Assembly (NCBI GenBank): GCA_018266075.1
Contig: JAFEBB010000015.1
Coordinates: 1 to 64,000, forward strand
Origin: Deltaproteobacteria bacterium
Lineage (GTDB): Bacteria > Myxococcota > Myxococcia > Myxococcales > SZAS-1
Reading direction: 5' to 3'
DNA: 64,000 nt
Positions 40,719-50,053 of this stretch are shown piece after piece. A program made the translations under genes and the position numbers. The stretch's first letter is position 1, and every line of letters starts with the position of its first letter. The notes beneath the pieces were generated by a model. The model had not been told where the DNA came from and did not search any database. It saw only the letters and a list, made by a program, of their open reading frames with translations.

Positions 40719-41198
40719 TCAGCGGCCCTGGCCGAGGAGCTTCTCGCGCCGCGCGAGGCTCGCCTTCGGCCACTCCTTGTGGCGGTCGTAGTAGACCTCG
40801 AACGCGCGAGCGCTCTTGGGCAGCTTTACCCAGGGGACCTTGGAGCGCGTGAAGATGTGCACGTCGGGCTGGATGGCGTGCGGTTCGTCCAGCGTGGCGA
40901 CGCGCACGAAGAGCATCACCTTGCGACGCGCGTAGTCGCTCCAGAGCGCCACCTTGCACTCGCGGCATCGGTAGATGTCGTGCGGATACTCGCTCAGCGT
41001 GGGCATGGCGATGGCCTCCAGCTTCGCCTTGCCCTTCGTGACACGCACCCGGCTCGCTTCGATGAGCGCGTTGATCGCGAAGGCACTGCCCGTCTGCTTC
41101 TGACAGAGCAGGCAGTGACAGCAGTGAACGAACAAGGGCGCAGAGGTGAGCCGGTAGGTCACGGCGCCGCAGGCACAGGATCCGGTTCGCGAGGCCAT
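40719..41198 (-). CDS. GFA (glutathione-dependent formaldehyde-activating) family protein
   Basis: A 159-residue zinc protein of the GFA fold. Start ATG at 41198 with GGGAG upstream; the longer frame to 41276 overlaps the opposite leader and has no ribosome-binding site. Cys motifs in order: GSCACGAVTYRL (CxC), CCHCLLCQKQTGSAF (CxxC) and IYRCRECKVALWS. Family members are annotated as formaldehyde-activating or simply as zinc-binding carbon-sulfur lyases; substrate here is unknown. It is divergent from the leader peptide/EF-Tu transcript, so the promoters share 41199-41270. Confidence 0.85.
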   Translation of the reverse strand: MASRTGSCACGAVTYRLTSAPLFVHCCHCLLCQKQTGSAFAINALIEASRVRVTKGKAKLEAIAMPTLSEYPHDIYRCRECKVALWSDYARRKVMLFVRVATLDEPHAIQPDVHIFTRSKVPWVKLPKSARAFEVYYDRHKEWPKASLARREKLLGQGR

Positions 41199-41274
41199 TC
41201 GTCTCCCTTTGAAAGCGCGGACTCTAGCTGTCAGGAGCGCACCCGCTCCAGCGTCGAGCGGCTGGGAGATATCC

Positions 41275-41355
41275 ATGTTCCGCTCATCCTCTTCATCGTC
41301 ACTGCTGCGCGACGCGCGCTCGAGGCGTGAAGAGGTACGCGCCGGCTCGACCTGA
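41275..41355 (+). CDS. 26-aa poly-serine leader peptide (candidate)
   Basis: ATG at 41275 is preceded by GGGAG with 6-nt spacing. The frame reads [20 protein letters not shown] followed by VRAGST and TGA at 41353-41355. Six consecutive Ser codons (TCA TCC TCT TCA TCG TCA) include codons rare in this GC-rich genome, followed by two Leu codons. About 30 bases after the stop begins an intrinsic terminator, then the EF-Tu-like gene. This arrangement is that of an amino-acid-sensing attenuator leader. It could be chance coding, since no homologue can be checked here. Confidence 0.5.
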   Translation: MFRSSSSSSLLRDARSRREEVRAGST

Positions 41356-41385
41356 TTTCCAGGCGCGCCGGTCCCGGCGACCCCA

Positions 41386-41423
41386 AGCCCTTCGAGCTCC
41401 GGCTCGAGGGGCTTTTTCTTTTT
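41386..41423 (+). terminator. intrinsic terminator/attenuator upstream of the EF-Tu-like gene
   Basis: A 12-bp stem, AGCCCTTCGAGC (41386-41397) with GCTCGAGGGGCT (41402-41413), one T-G wobble, a UCCG (UNCG-type) tetraloop and the tail TTTTTCTTTTTC. It lies between the leader ORF and the GTG at 41468, so RNA polymerase must pass it to express the gene. Upstream copies of GCTCGA (41318-41323 in the leader ORF and 41345-41350 just before its stop) can pair with the terminator's 5' arm and could act as antiterminators. Confidence 0.75.
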
Positions 41424-41467
41424 CGGGGTCGTCCCACCCCGCAGTCCAGAACGAAGAGGAGAAGAAC

Positions 41468-42625
<1,158 letters not shown>

Positions 42626-42693
42626 ATGAGGGCGCCGTGCGGGCCAGACGTTGGCTCGCGCGGCGTCTCTCTGTTCGAAACAGTGTGTCGCAG

Positions 42694-43464
42694 CTACAGA
42701 ATCATCCCGCCCGAGGCCTCGATGCGCTGCCCGGTGATCCAGCCCGAGTCGGTCGAGAGCAGCATGGCCACCGCGCGGCCGATGTCGTCGGCCTCGCCCA
42801 CGCGGCCGAGCGCGGTCATCTCCGCCACGCGCTTGCTGAGCTCCGGGTTGTCGCGCACGTGCCCACCGCCGAAGTCGGTGGCGATGGCGCCGGGCGCGAT
42901 GACGTTCACGGTGATCTTCCGCACCGCGAGTTCACGCGCCATGTAGCGGGTGAGCACCTCCACCGCTCCCTTCATCGCGCCGTAGCCCGACGATCCAGGC
43001 AACGAGAAGCGCGCCAGCCCGCTGGAGACGTTGAGGATGCGCCCGCCGTCGGCGATCAGCGGGAGCAGCTTCTGGCTGAGGAGGTATGGCGCCTTGAAGT
43101 GCACCGCGTAGGCCTCGTCGAGCTGAGCCTCGGTGGTCTCGGTGAACGGTGCGTAGAGCGCGCTGCCCGCGTTGTTGACCAGGGAGTCGAAGCGCTCGGC
43201 CTGGAAGCGCCTGCCCAGCTCGGCCTTTACCGTCTCGGCGAACGCGCCGAAGCTGCGCGAGTCGGCCACGTCCAGGCGAAGCGCCACGGCCTTGCGGCCC
43301 TTCGCCTCCACCTGCTTCACCACCTCGAGCGCCTCCTTCTCGTTCTGCTTGAAGGTGAGGATCACGTCTACGCCGCGGTCGGCCAGGTGCAGGGCCATGC
43401 TTCGGCCGAGCCCGCGGCTGCCGCCGGTGATGAGGGCGATGGGGTTGCGCTGCGTCGTGCTCAT
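42694..43464 (-). CDS. short-chain dehydrogenase/reductase
   Basis: A 256-residue classical SDR. ATG at 43464 with GGAGG upstream. TGGSRGLG binds the nucleotide, LDVAD follows, NNAG is present, and the catalytic set is complete: Ser in ILNVSSG, Tyr-Lys in YGAMK, then VNVIAPGAIATDFGGG and the C-terminal SGWITGQRIEASGG. It oxidises or reduces an unknown alcohol/ketone with NAD(P). It is divergent from a LysR regulator gene 80 bases away, the standard layout for LysR control of a single SDR. Confidence 0.93.
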   Translation of the reverse strand: MSTTQRNPIALITGGSRGLGRSMALHLADRGVDVILTFKQNEKEALEVVKQVEAKGRKAVALRLDVADSRSFGAFAETVKAELGRRFQAERFDSLVNNAGSALYAPFTETTEAQLDEAYAVHFKAPYLLSQKLLPLIADGGRILNVSSGLARFSLPGSSGYGAMKGAVEVLTRYMARELAVRKITVNVIAPGAIATDFGGGHVRDNPELSKRVAEMTALGRVGEADDIGRAVAMLLSTDSGWITGQRIEASGGMIL

Positions 43465-43544
43465 GTTTGCCTCCGGGTTGGTGGCTCATGAGTAATGCCT
43501 GGGCGCGGCTTGAAAAGCTCCCTGGGCGCCGACACACTGTCGCG

Positions 43545-44462
43545 ATGAATCAGACAATCAGCCTGGATCTCGAGGCCCTGCGCATCTTCGCCAAGGTGGC
43601 CGAGCTGGCGAGCTTCACCCAGGCGGGCGAGCAGCTGGCCATGCCCAAGGCGCGGGTCTCGCTGCGTGTGCAGAAGCTCGAGGCGGAACTGGGCACGAAG
43701 CTCCTCCAGCGCTCCACGCGGCTGGTGCGGCTCACCCCCGATGGCGAGCAGCTCCTCTCGCGCGTGCCCCACCTCCTCCATGAGGCCGACGAGGTGGCGG
43801 GCATGTTCCACGCCGCGCGCGGCCTGCGCGGTCGGGTGCGAATCGATCTCCCGGTGAGCTTCGCGCGCGAGGTGGTCATCCCCAGGCTGCCGGAGCTGGT
43901 GGGGCGCTATCCCGAGCTGGAGCTCGTGCTGAGCAGCACCGATCGCCGCGTCGACGCGCGTCGCGAGGGCTTCGACTGCGTGCTGCGCGTGGGCGCCGTG
44001 GGCGATCCCGGTCTCGTGGGGCGACGGCTGGGCATGCTGCGGATGATGAACTGCGCGAGCGCCGCCTACCTGCGCAAGCACGGCACGCCCGAGACGCTCG
44101 ACGATCTCGACCGCCACTGGGTGGTGAACTACTCGTCCACGCTGAGCGGCGAGCGGCCCACGTTCGAGTACCCGGTGCCGGGCGGCTGGCGCGAGAAGCC
44201 CATGCGCGCGTGGGTCACGGTGAACAACGTCGACGCCTACTCGGCTGCGTGCGCTGCTGGGCTGGGCATCATCCAGACGCCGCGGGCCGGGGCGAGCTCG
44301 GCGCTGCGCGCGTCGCTGGTGGAGATCCTTCCGGACCTCACCTGCGCGCCCATGCCGGTGACGCTGCTCCACACCCATGGCCGCAACCCGCCTCGTCGCG
44401 TGCGCGCGGTGATGGCCTGGATTGCCGAGCTGATGGAGCCGCACCTCGCGCGCGTGGGGTAG
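43545..44462 (+). CDS. LysR-family transcriptional regulator
   Basis: A 305-residue LysR regulator from the ATG at 43545. N-terminal winged HTH: LEALRIFAKVAELASFTQAG then QLAMPKARVSLRVQKLEAEL, TRLVRLTPDGEQLL. The effector domain includes GRVRIDLPVSFAREVVIPRL and FDCVLRVGAVGDPGLVGRRL, typical of the CrgA/DsdC-like group. It probably regulates the divergent SDR gene through the 80-base intergenic region. Its stop is 21 bases from the convergent MarR gene. Confidence 0.93.
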   Translation: MNQTISLDLEALRIFAKVAELASFTQAGEQLAMPKARVSLRVQKLEAELGTKLLQRSTRLVRLTPDGEQLLSRVPHLLHEADEVAGMFHAARGLRGRVRIDLPVSFAREVVIPRLPELVGRYPELELVLSSTDRRVDARREGFDCVLRVGAVGDPGLVGRRLGMLRMMNCASAAYLRKHGTPETLDDLDRHWVVNYSSTLSGERPTFEYPVPGGWREKPMRAWVTVNNVDAYSAACAAGLGIIQTPRAGASSALRASLVEILPDLTCAPMPVTLLHTHGRNPPRRVRAVMAWIAELMEPHLARVG

Positions 44463-44483
44463 ACATCGTCTCGAATTCCGAAA

Positions 44484-44951
44484 CTACTCGGGCGTGCTCT
44501 CGAGCTGGGCCGTGAGCTGGTTCAAGAGCGCGCGCGCGGCGCGGACCTGTCCCGGCGGCGCGCGTCGCAGCGCGGCCTCGATGGCCGACTCCACGGTTCC
44601 GCCGCGCGGCACGTCGAAGGCCCTGCCGCGCTCGGTGAGCTTGTAGCGAACACGCCGCCTGTCGCTCGGATCGCCGAGGCGCGTGAGGAGCCGGCGCTCG
44701 GCGAGGCGGCCCGCGACGCCGGTGAGCGTGCTCGCGTGGATGTGGAGCGTCTCTGCGAGCTCCCGCGCCGAGATGCCCGGGTATCGTCCGACGATTCGCA
44801 AGACGAGCCGCTGCGGCCCGGTGAGCCCGATGCTGCGCTCCATGGCGACGGAGCGCTTCTGCAGCGCGTGGAAGAACGCCCAGGTGATCTGCATGAACTC
44901 GAGCGTGCCGCCGAGGGCCTTCAGCGGCTTTCGTGGTTCGGATCTCTTCAC
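44484..44951 (-). CDS. MarR-family transcriptional regulator
   Basis: A 155-residue winged-helix regulator. GTG start at 44951 after AAGGAG. The winged HTH: LTGPQRLVLRIVGRYPGISA, ELAETLHIHASTLTGVAGRL and the wing LLTRLGDPSDRRRVRYKLTE, matching the DxRR-containing MarR wing. Flanking helices form the dimer. It follows the ClC gene by 24 bases, so the two are likely co-transcribed and it may regulate its own operon. Confidence 0.93.
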   Translation of the reverse strand: MKRSEPRKPLKALGGTLEFMQITWAFFHALQKRSVAMERSIGLTGPQRLVLRIVGRYPGISARELAETLHIHASTLTGVAGRLAERRLLTRLGDPSDRRRVRYKLTERGRAFDVPRGGTVESAIEAALRRAPPGQVRAARALLNQLTAQLESTPE

Positions 44952-44975
44952 CGTCGATGCTCCTTGAAGGCGCGG

Positions 44976-47051
44976 TCAGTGGGTCGAGGCGTGCACCTTG
45001 GTGAGCTCCGCGCGCGCGGCAGCGCGGATGTCGCTGAGGCCAATCATCCCCAGCAACCGCGCTGGATCGTCGCGAGAGACCACCGGCGCCGCGGGCAGCT
45101 CCCAATCGTCGAGGCTCTCGCGCGCGCTTCGCAGATCCACGTCGTCCGGGAGCGTGCGCAACGGGCGCGCCAGGTCTCGCGCCCGCACCACGTCGCGAAT
45201 GGACTCGTCCTGCAAGTGGCCCTGGATGTCGTGGAGCAGCGCCAGGCCCACGAGCTTGCCGGCGACGTCCACGAGCACCACGAGTCCGTGCGTGGAGCGG
45301 AGCAGGGCTTCGCGGAGCTCGTCGTAGTTGGCGCGCTCGGAGACCGGCGGCTCGCTCGTGCCCATGAACTCGCGCACCGGGCGATCGGGGATGGCCGCGG
45401 TGAGCGAGCTCGGGCCGTGCGCGTGGCCGAGCACCGCCTGGCAGAGCGCGCCCGCGCTGGTGCACGCCACCATCAGCGGGAGGATGGCCGTGTAGTCGTT
45501 CGTGAGCTCGAACACGATGACGATGGCCGTGAGCGGCGCGCGCGTGAAGCCCGCCACGCACGCGGCCATGCCCACCAGCGCGTAGGAGCCGGGACCGCCC
45601 GTTGCACCGGGGAAGAGGTGCTCCAGCAGCGCGCCGAACGCGCCGCCGGACATGCCGCCGATGAAGAGGGCAGGGAAGAACGTGCCGCCGCTCGCGCCGG
45701 AGCCGAGCGTGATCGAGGTGGCCACCAGCTTGAGCACCGCGGCAGCCACGAGCACATGCCAGGCCAGCACGCCGCTCGTGGCCAGGGAGAGGCTCTCGAT
45801 CCCCGAGCCCATCACCGCCGGCGTGAAGATCCCCAGCACGCCCACCGCCACGCCGCCCAGCACACAGCGCGCGGTGTCGGTCTGGCTGGCGAGCCAGCTT
45901 GAGACGCGATTGTTCAGCTTTCCGCGACAAAGCGCGTCGGCGTAGTCCATCCCCCGGGTGTAGGAGACGGCCATGACGCCGCCGAGGATGCCGAGCAGCA
46001 CGTAGGCGAGCACCTCGGCGCTGGAGCGCAGGTGGAACTCGTGTGGCTCAACGCGCGCCCCGGCCATCGCCCGGGCGGTCATGGTGGCGGTCACGCTCGC
46101 GAGCATGATGGGCGCGAAGACGCGCACCTCGAACTCGCGAAGGATGATCTCCAGCGCGAACATGGCGCCGGCGATGGGCGCATTGAACGAGGCCGCGATG
46201 CCGCCTGCGCTGCCGCAGCCCACGAGCACCACCAGGTCGCGGCGGGTGAAGCCGAGCGCCTGCGCGAGCGTGGAGCCCACCGAGCCGCCCATCTGCACGA
46301 TGGGGCCCTCGCGTCCCGCGGAGCCCCCCGTGCCGATGGTGAGCGAGCTGGCGAAGAGCTTCACCACCCCCACGCGCGTGGGGATGACGCCTTCGCCGCT
46401 CCGGCTCACCGCGTGGATCACCTGGCCGAGTCCACCGCCGCGGGCCTCGGGCGCGAGCCGCACCACCCGCGCGATGAGCACGCCGCCCAGCCCGGCGAAG
46501 AGTGGCCGCAGCGCCCAGGGCGTCTCCTCGAGCAGGCCGAGCAGGCCGCCGTTCGGGTTCACGCCGAACGCGTCGTTCACCGCCGAGAGCGCGACCACGG
46601 GATAGAAGAGCGCCAGGCCGCCGAGGATCATGAAGGCGATGACGCGCAGGCGCGCCCGCGTCTCCGTGCGCTCGAGCGCCTCCGAGCCGACGCCACCCGC
46701 GGGCACCAACCTGGCGAGGATGAGGAGCGCCGCGGCCACCAGCGCACCCGCGACGAGGTACTCCAGGTGCCACGGCGCGCGCGCCAGGGATTCGCGCACA
46801 GGGTGGCGGCCGGGCGCATCGAGCGTCTGGAGCACGCGGGGGAGCCCGAAGCCGAGGAGCTGGATGGAGCTGATGAGCGCCGAGAACAAGCCCGCCGCCA
46901 GGCCCGCGTAGAAGCCCACGAGCGCGCCCGTGGCCGGCAGGATCGACGGAGCGGGGAGCCGGAGGTGGGCGACGACTGCCAGCCACTCGGCCAGCTTCAG
47001 TCGCAACCGCCTCGCCAGCGGCGACGGCTCGATTCTCGCGCTGTCCGGCAA
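44976..47051 (-). CDS. ClC-type chloride channel/transporter with CBS domain pair
   Basis: A 691-residue membrane protein. ClC signatures: GTGGSAGREGPIVQMGGSVG (the GKEGP-like anion site, with Arg in place of Lys) and TLGSGASGGTFFPALFIGGM (GxFxP site). About 10-12 hydrophobic helices span residues 40-470. The C-terminal 190 residues are a CBS pair (PVREFMGTSEPPVSERANYD, RATL-type strands, DIRAAARAELT) that usually binds adenine nucleotides. Whether it works as a channel or H+/Cl- antiporter cannot be decided: the external gating Glu is in the REGP motif, the proton Glu is not clear. The start is uncertain; the annotated TTG at 47051 has no strong ribosome-binding site. Confidence 0.9.
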   Translation of the reverse strand: MPDSARIEPSPLARRLRLKLAEWLAVVAHLRLPAPSILPATGALVGFYAGLAAGLFSALISSIQLLGFGLPRVLQTLDAPGRHPVRESLARAPWHLEYLVAGALVAAALLILARLVPAGGVGSEALERTETRARLRVIAFMILGGLALFYPVVALSAVNDAFGVNPNGGLLGLLEETPWALRPLFAGLGGVLIARVVRLAPEARGGGLGQVIHAVSRSGEGVIPTRVGVVKLFASSLTIGTGGSAGREGPIVQMGGSVGSTLAQALGFTRRDLVVLVGCGSAGGIAASFNAPIAGAMFALEIILREFEVRVFAPIMLASVTATMTARAMAGARVEPHEFHLRSSAEVLAYVLLGILGGVMAVSYTRGMDYADALCRGKLNNRVSSWLASQTDTARCVLGGVAVGVLGIFTPAVMGSGIESLSLATSGVLAWHVLVAAAVLKLVATSITLGSGASGGTFFPALFIGGMSGGAFGALLEHLFPGATGGPGSYALVGMAACVAGFTRAPLTAIVIVFELTNDYTAILPLMVACTSAGALCQAVLGHAHGPSSLTAAIPDRPVREFMGTSEPPVSERANYDELREALLRSTHGLVVLVDVAGKLVGLALLHDIQGHLQDESIRDVVRARDLARPLRTLPDDVDLRSARESLDDWELPAAPVVSRDDPARLLGMIGLSDIRAAARAELTKVHASTH

Positions 47052-47179
47052 GCCGAGGTTCCGATTCTGGGTGGGTTGTGCCCGACCGGACTATAGCCCC
47101 ATGGCGGGGAGAATTGCTTGCAACACAAACGACTCCGGAAAGGATGGGTCGGAGAAAATCGTTTGAATGCAAATGACCT

Positions 47180-47614
47180 TCACTTCAGCGGCGCGTTGAA
47201 CATCCAGCGGATGCCGAAGCGGTCGAGGCAAACGCCCCAGTACGCGCCCCAGAACATCTCCGCCATGGGGGCCTTCTCGGTCGCGCCCTCGGAGAGCATG
47301 CCGTAGAGCCGGTCGGCTTCGGCGCGCGAGTCGAGCTCGAGGTTGAGCGTGGTGTTGTTGCCGATGCGCACGTTCTGGCCCATCGACTCGAGCATGTCCG
47401 TGGCCATGAGCACGTGGCCGCCCACGATGGGCAACTCCAGGTGGAGGATCTTCTTCTTGTCGGCGTCGGACATCGGCGGCGCACCCGGCGGGGCGGGCAC
47501 GTCGCCAAAGCGCATGAACTGGCCCGTGAACTCGGTGCCGAAGACCTTCTTGTAGAAGGTGAAGGCCTCCTCGGCCTTGCCCTGGAAGTTGAGGTAGGTG
47601 CTGACCCGGCTCAT
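47180..47614 (-). CDS. VOC/PhnB-type glyoxalase-fold protein
   Basis: A 144-residue protein of the PhnB/YjdN (VOC superfamily) type. It shows the start MSRVSTYLNFQGKAEEAFTF, the central HLELPIVGGHVLMATDM and the terminal FWGAYWGVCLDRFGIRWMFN, as in family members with a metal site that is often degenerate. Function (dioxygenase, isomerase or resistance) is unknown. It precedes the ClC gene on the same strand with 128 bases between, probably not in one operon. Confidence 0.88.
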   Translation of the reverse strand: MSRVSTYLNFQGKAEEAFTFYKKVFGTEFTGQFMRFGDVPAPPGAPPMSDADKKKILHLELPIVGGHVLMATDMLESMGQNVRIGNNTTLNLELDSRAEADRLYGMLSEGATEKAPMAEMFWGAYWGVCLDRFGIRWMFNAPLK

Positions 47615-47689
47615 GACGCGCTCCTCGCGAGAGCGCGCATTCTACGCATTGCGCAGGTGCGCGCTTGGGAAAGAAGCGCGCTGTCCGAA

Positions 47690-48265
47690 TCACAGAACCC
47701 GCGCCTGAATGCCGAGCGTGAGTCCGAGCCAGGTGCCGTCGGCGGGTGCGAGCTTGGCGACGCCGAGCAGCGTTCCCGCCTGGGCGCGCGCCATCAGGTC
47801 GATGTGCTCGAGAGGAATCGAGAAAGACACGTGGAGCTGCGCCGCGGGAACGGTGTGGTGCCACGTCGGCTCCAACGGTGCTGCCGCATAGGCCGACCAC
47901 GAGGCGTAGCCCGACGTGGTGCCCACGCCCATTCCCGCGCCGACATCGAGCGTCGTCGAGCCGAGAGGAGCAACGGCCGCAATCGCGGGGATGGCCCACC
48001 AGCGATCCTGGGCGACGCCGGACGCAGCCACGAGGCCGTAGGCGGTGTCGAGGTTGAGCGCGAGGTGTGACGCAGCGCGCATGCGGAGGCCGAACGCGAC
48101 GTCGGAGCCCACCGCGCCGGGACTGCCGAGCACACCCGCGCCCGCGTAGAACGCGAGCCCTGCGGAAGCCGAATCGGTTCTCGCAGTGGACTCGCTCGCG
48201 CGCGCCTCGCAAGGGACCGCGACGGTCAGGAACATCGCGACGAGGCGTCCATTCACGCGCGGCAT
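47690..48265 (-). CDS. exported outer-membrane-like protein
   Basis: A 191-residue protein from the ATG at 48265 with a signal peptide (MPRVNGRLVAMFLTVAVPCE, then ARA-S). Mature part: Gly/Ala-rich alternating strands (AGLAFYAGAGVLGSPGAVGS, LALNLDTAYGLVAASGVAQD, LHVSFSIPLEHIDLMARAQA) of beta-barrel type. No family recognised. The longer frame upstream to 48415 overlaps the zinc-ribbon gene on the opposite strand. Confidence 0.65.
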   Translation of the reverse strand: MPRVNGRLVAMFLTVAVPCEARASESTARTDSASAGLAFYAGAGVLGSPGAVGSDVAFGLRMRAASHLALNLDTAYGLVAASGVAQDRWWAIPAIAAVAPLGSTTLDVGAGMGVGTTSGYASWSAYAAAPLEPTWHHTVPAAQLHVSFSIPLEHIDLMARAQAGTLLGVAKLAPADGTWLGLTLGIQARVL

Positions 48266-48342
48266 TGCTCGCCCCCAGCGCTTCACACCATGACGGTGCG
48301 AACCCCGCTGGGAACCATTCAGCGCGAGCGGCCGCAAACCCC

Positions 48343-48564
48343 ATGTATCGATGTGATCGTTGTTCCGCGGTGGTTCCGCCGCGGACCTCTTGCACGCGCG
48401 TGCCGGTGGAGACACGTCCTCGCACGTATCCCGCGCGCGCTGATGCCAACGTCGTGTGGATCGACGGCAAGGCGCGCACCCGCAACGATCCCGGCGGGCA
48501 GGGCGAAGAGATCGTGCGCGAGGTGAAGCTCTGTCCCGCGTGCGCGGCGACGGTTCCGCGCTGA
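48343..48564 (+). CDS. small zinc-ribbon protein (CxxC...CxxC)
   Basis: A 73-residue protein starting at the ATG at 48343: MYRCDRCSAVVPPRTSCTRV. Cys pairs CDRC near the start and CPAC near the end frame a treble-clef/zinc ribbon, with the middle (YPARADANVVWIDGKARTRN) hydrophilic. It may bind RNA or DNA; function is not known. It has no signal peptide and converges on the FG-GAP lipoprotein gene. Confidence 0.65.
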   Translation: MYRCDRCSAVVPPRTSCTRVPVETRPRTYPARADANVVWIDGKARTRNDPGGQGEEIVREVKLCPACAATVPR

Positions 48565-48585
48565 CGCGCCCGAGCGCTCGCGGGC

Positions 48586-49989
48586 TTACGGACAGCCCGT
48601 CAGCACGAACTGCAGCTGATAGTGCGTTCCGAGCGAGACGACGATGTCGTCATTGGGCTTCGACTCGTCGAAGTGCCCAGCGGCGATCACGATGGCCGGC
48701 GTCACGGTGATCCCGGTCTGCGCGGCGTTCGACGGGAAGATGCTCACCAGGAAGTTGTCGTCCACCGAGGCGAAGTCGTCGATCCCGTCGGCGTTGAAGT
48801 CCCCGACGGTCACCGACTGTTCCTCGAGCTGGCCTGACACGGGCAGCACCACCTGCGGCGCGAAGCCTCCGTCCCCATAGGCGATGAGCTCACTGAGCGT
48901 GTTGTCCGCGCTGTTGGCCACGACGAGGTCGGGCGTGCCGTCGCCGTTGAAGTCGCCCACGGCCATGGCCAACGGCCGGTTGCCCACGTTGAACGGCGCG
49001 GGCGCAGCGAAGCCGCCGTCACCGAAGCCGAGCATCTCGCTCACGGTGTTGCTCGAGTTGTCGATGGTGGCCAGGTCGGGCTTGCCGTCGCGGTTGAAGT
49101 CGGCGGCCACGATGATGTGTGCCCACGCGCCGGTGGTGACGGGGGCGCCCGTTGCGAAGCCGCCGTCGCCGTAGCCCATGAACACGAGCGCGTTGCCGGG
49201 CTCCAGGCTCGCCGCGAAGTCGAGGCGCCCGTCGCCATCGAAGTCCGCCACCGCGGCGGCGGTCGGCCGCTGGCCGGTGGGGTACGCCACCGGGTTGGGC
49301 TGGAAGGTCCCGTTGCCTGCGCCCAGGTAGACGACCACCGTGTCGTTGCCGAAGCTGGGCACGACCAGGTCGAGGTTGCCGTCACCGTCGAAGTCTCCGG
49401 TGACGATGCGCTCCGGCACCTGCAGCTCAGCGAAGGGGAACGTGCCCATCGCGCTGAAGTTGCCCGCGCCGTCGCCCAGGTAGCCGATGAGTCCGGAGAA
49501 GTCCGTGGCGATGAGGACGTCCTCGTGGCCGTCGCCGTTCACATCGGCCACCGTGGTCCCGAACGGCAGGTACGTGCTGGGGAGGTCGATCTGCCAGGCG
49601 GGGCTCAGGCACATGGTGAATCCGCCGCTGGAGCCCGTGCTCGAGCCGGAGCCGCTGCTCGAGCCGCTCGTGCTGGACCCGGTCGAGCCCGAGCCGCTGC
49701 TCGAGGCCGTCGTGGTGCTCGAGGTGGAGCCAGTCGAATTCGTCGAGCCCGAGCCGCTGGCGCTGGTGGAGCTCGAGCCGGACGAGCTCGAGGAATTCGT
49801 CGAGCTGGCGCTGCCGATGGACTGACCCGAGCCGCTGGTGTTCGCCCCCGTCGTGCTGCCGGTGCCGCTCGCGCCGTTGGCGCCCACGCCACCCGAGGTT
49901 GTCCCCGTCGAGCCCGCGGTGGACGAGCCGCACGCAGCCGTGGCCAACAACAGGGACGCGAGCAGCGCGTTTCGGGCGGGCAGGGGCAT
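48586..49989 (-). CDS. lipoprotein with Ser/Gly linker and FG-GAP/VCBS repeats
   Basis: A 467-residue lipoprotein. Signal peptide MPLPARNALLASLLLATAAC, then about 110 residues of Ser/Gly/Thr tether. The mature domain has repeated FG-GAP/VCBS-type units of the form DVNGDGHEDVLIATDFSG, DFDGDGNLDLVVPSFGND, DFDGDGRLDFAASLEPGN, DFNRDGKPDLATIDNSSN, DFNGDGTPDLVVANSADN, a beta-propeller with Asp-rich calcium loops. Such propellers mediate adhesion or ligand binding. Expressed on the minus strand, next to the cytochrome/dehydrogenase gene. Confidence 0.88.
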   Translation of the reverse strand: MPLPARNALLASLLLATAACGSSTAGSTGTTSGGVGANGASGTGSTTGANTSGSGQSIGSASSTNSSSSSGSSSTSASGSGSTNSTGSTSSTTTASSSGSGSTGSSTSGSSSGSGSSTGSSGGFTMCLSPAWQIDLPSTYLPFGTTVADVNGDGHEDVLIATDFSGLIGYLGDGAGNFSAMGTFPFAELQVPERIVTGDFDGDGNLDLVVPSFGNDTVVVYLGAGNGTFQPNPVAYPTGQRPTAAAVADFDGDGRLDFAASLEPGNALVFMGYGDGGFATGAPVTTGAWAHIIVAADFNRDGKPDLATIDNSSNTVSEMLGFGDGGFAAPAPFNVGNRPLAMAVGDFNGDGTPDLVVANSADNTLSELIAYGDGGFAPQVVLPVSGQLEEQSVTVGDFNADGIDDFASVDDNFLVSIFPSNAAQTGITVTPAIVIAAGHFDESKPNDDIVVSLGTHYQLQFVLTGCP

Positions 49990-50053
49990 GCGTTGAAGTT
50001 CCAGTCGTCGAGGCGCGCGACCCTATGGCCGAAGAGGAGGACGCAACAAGCGC

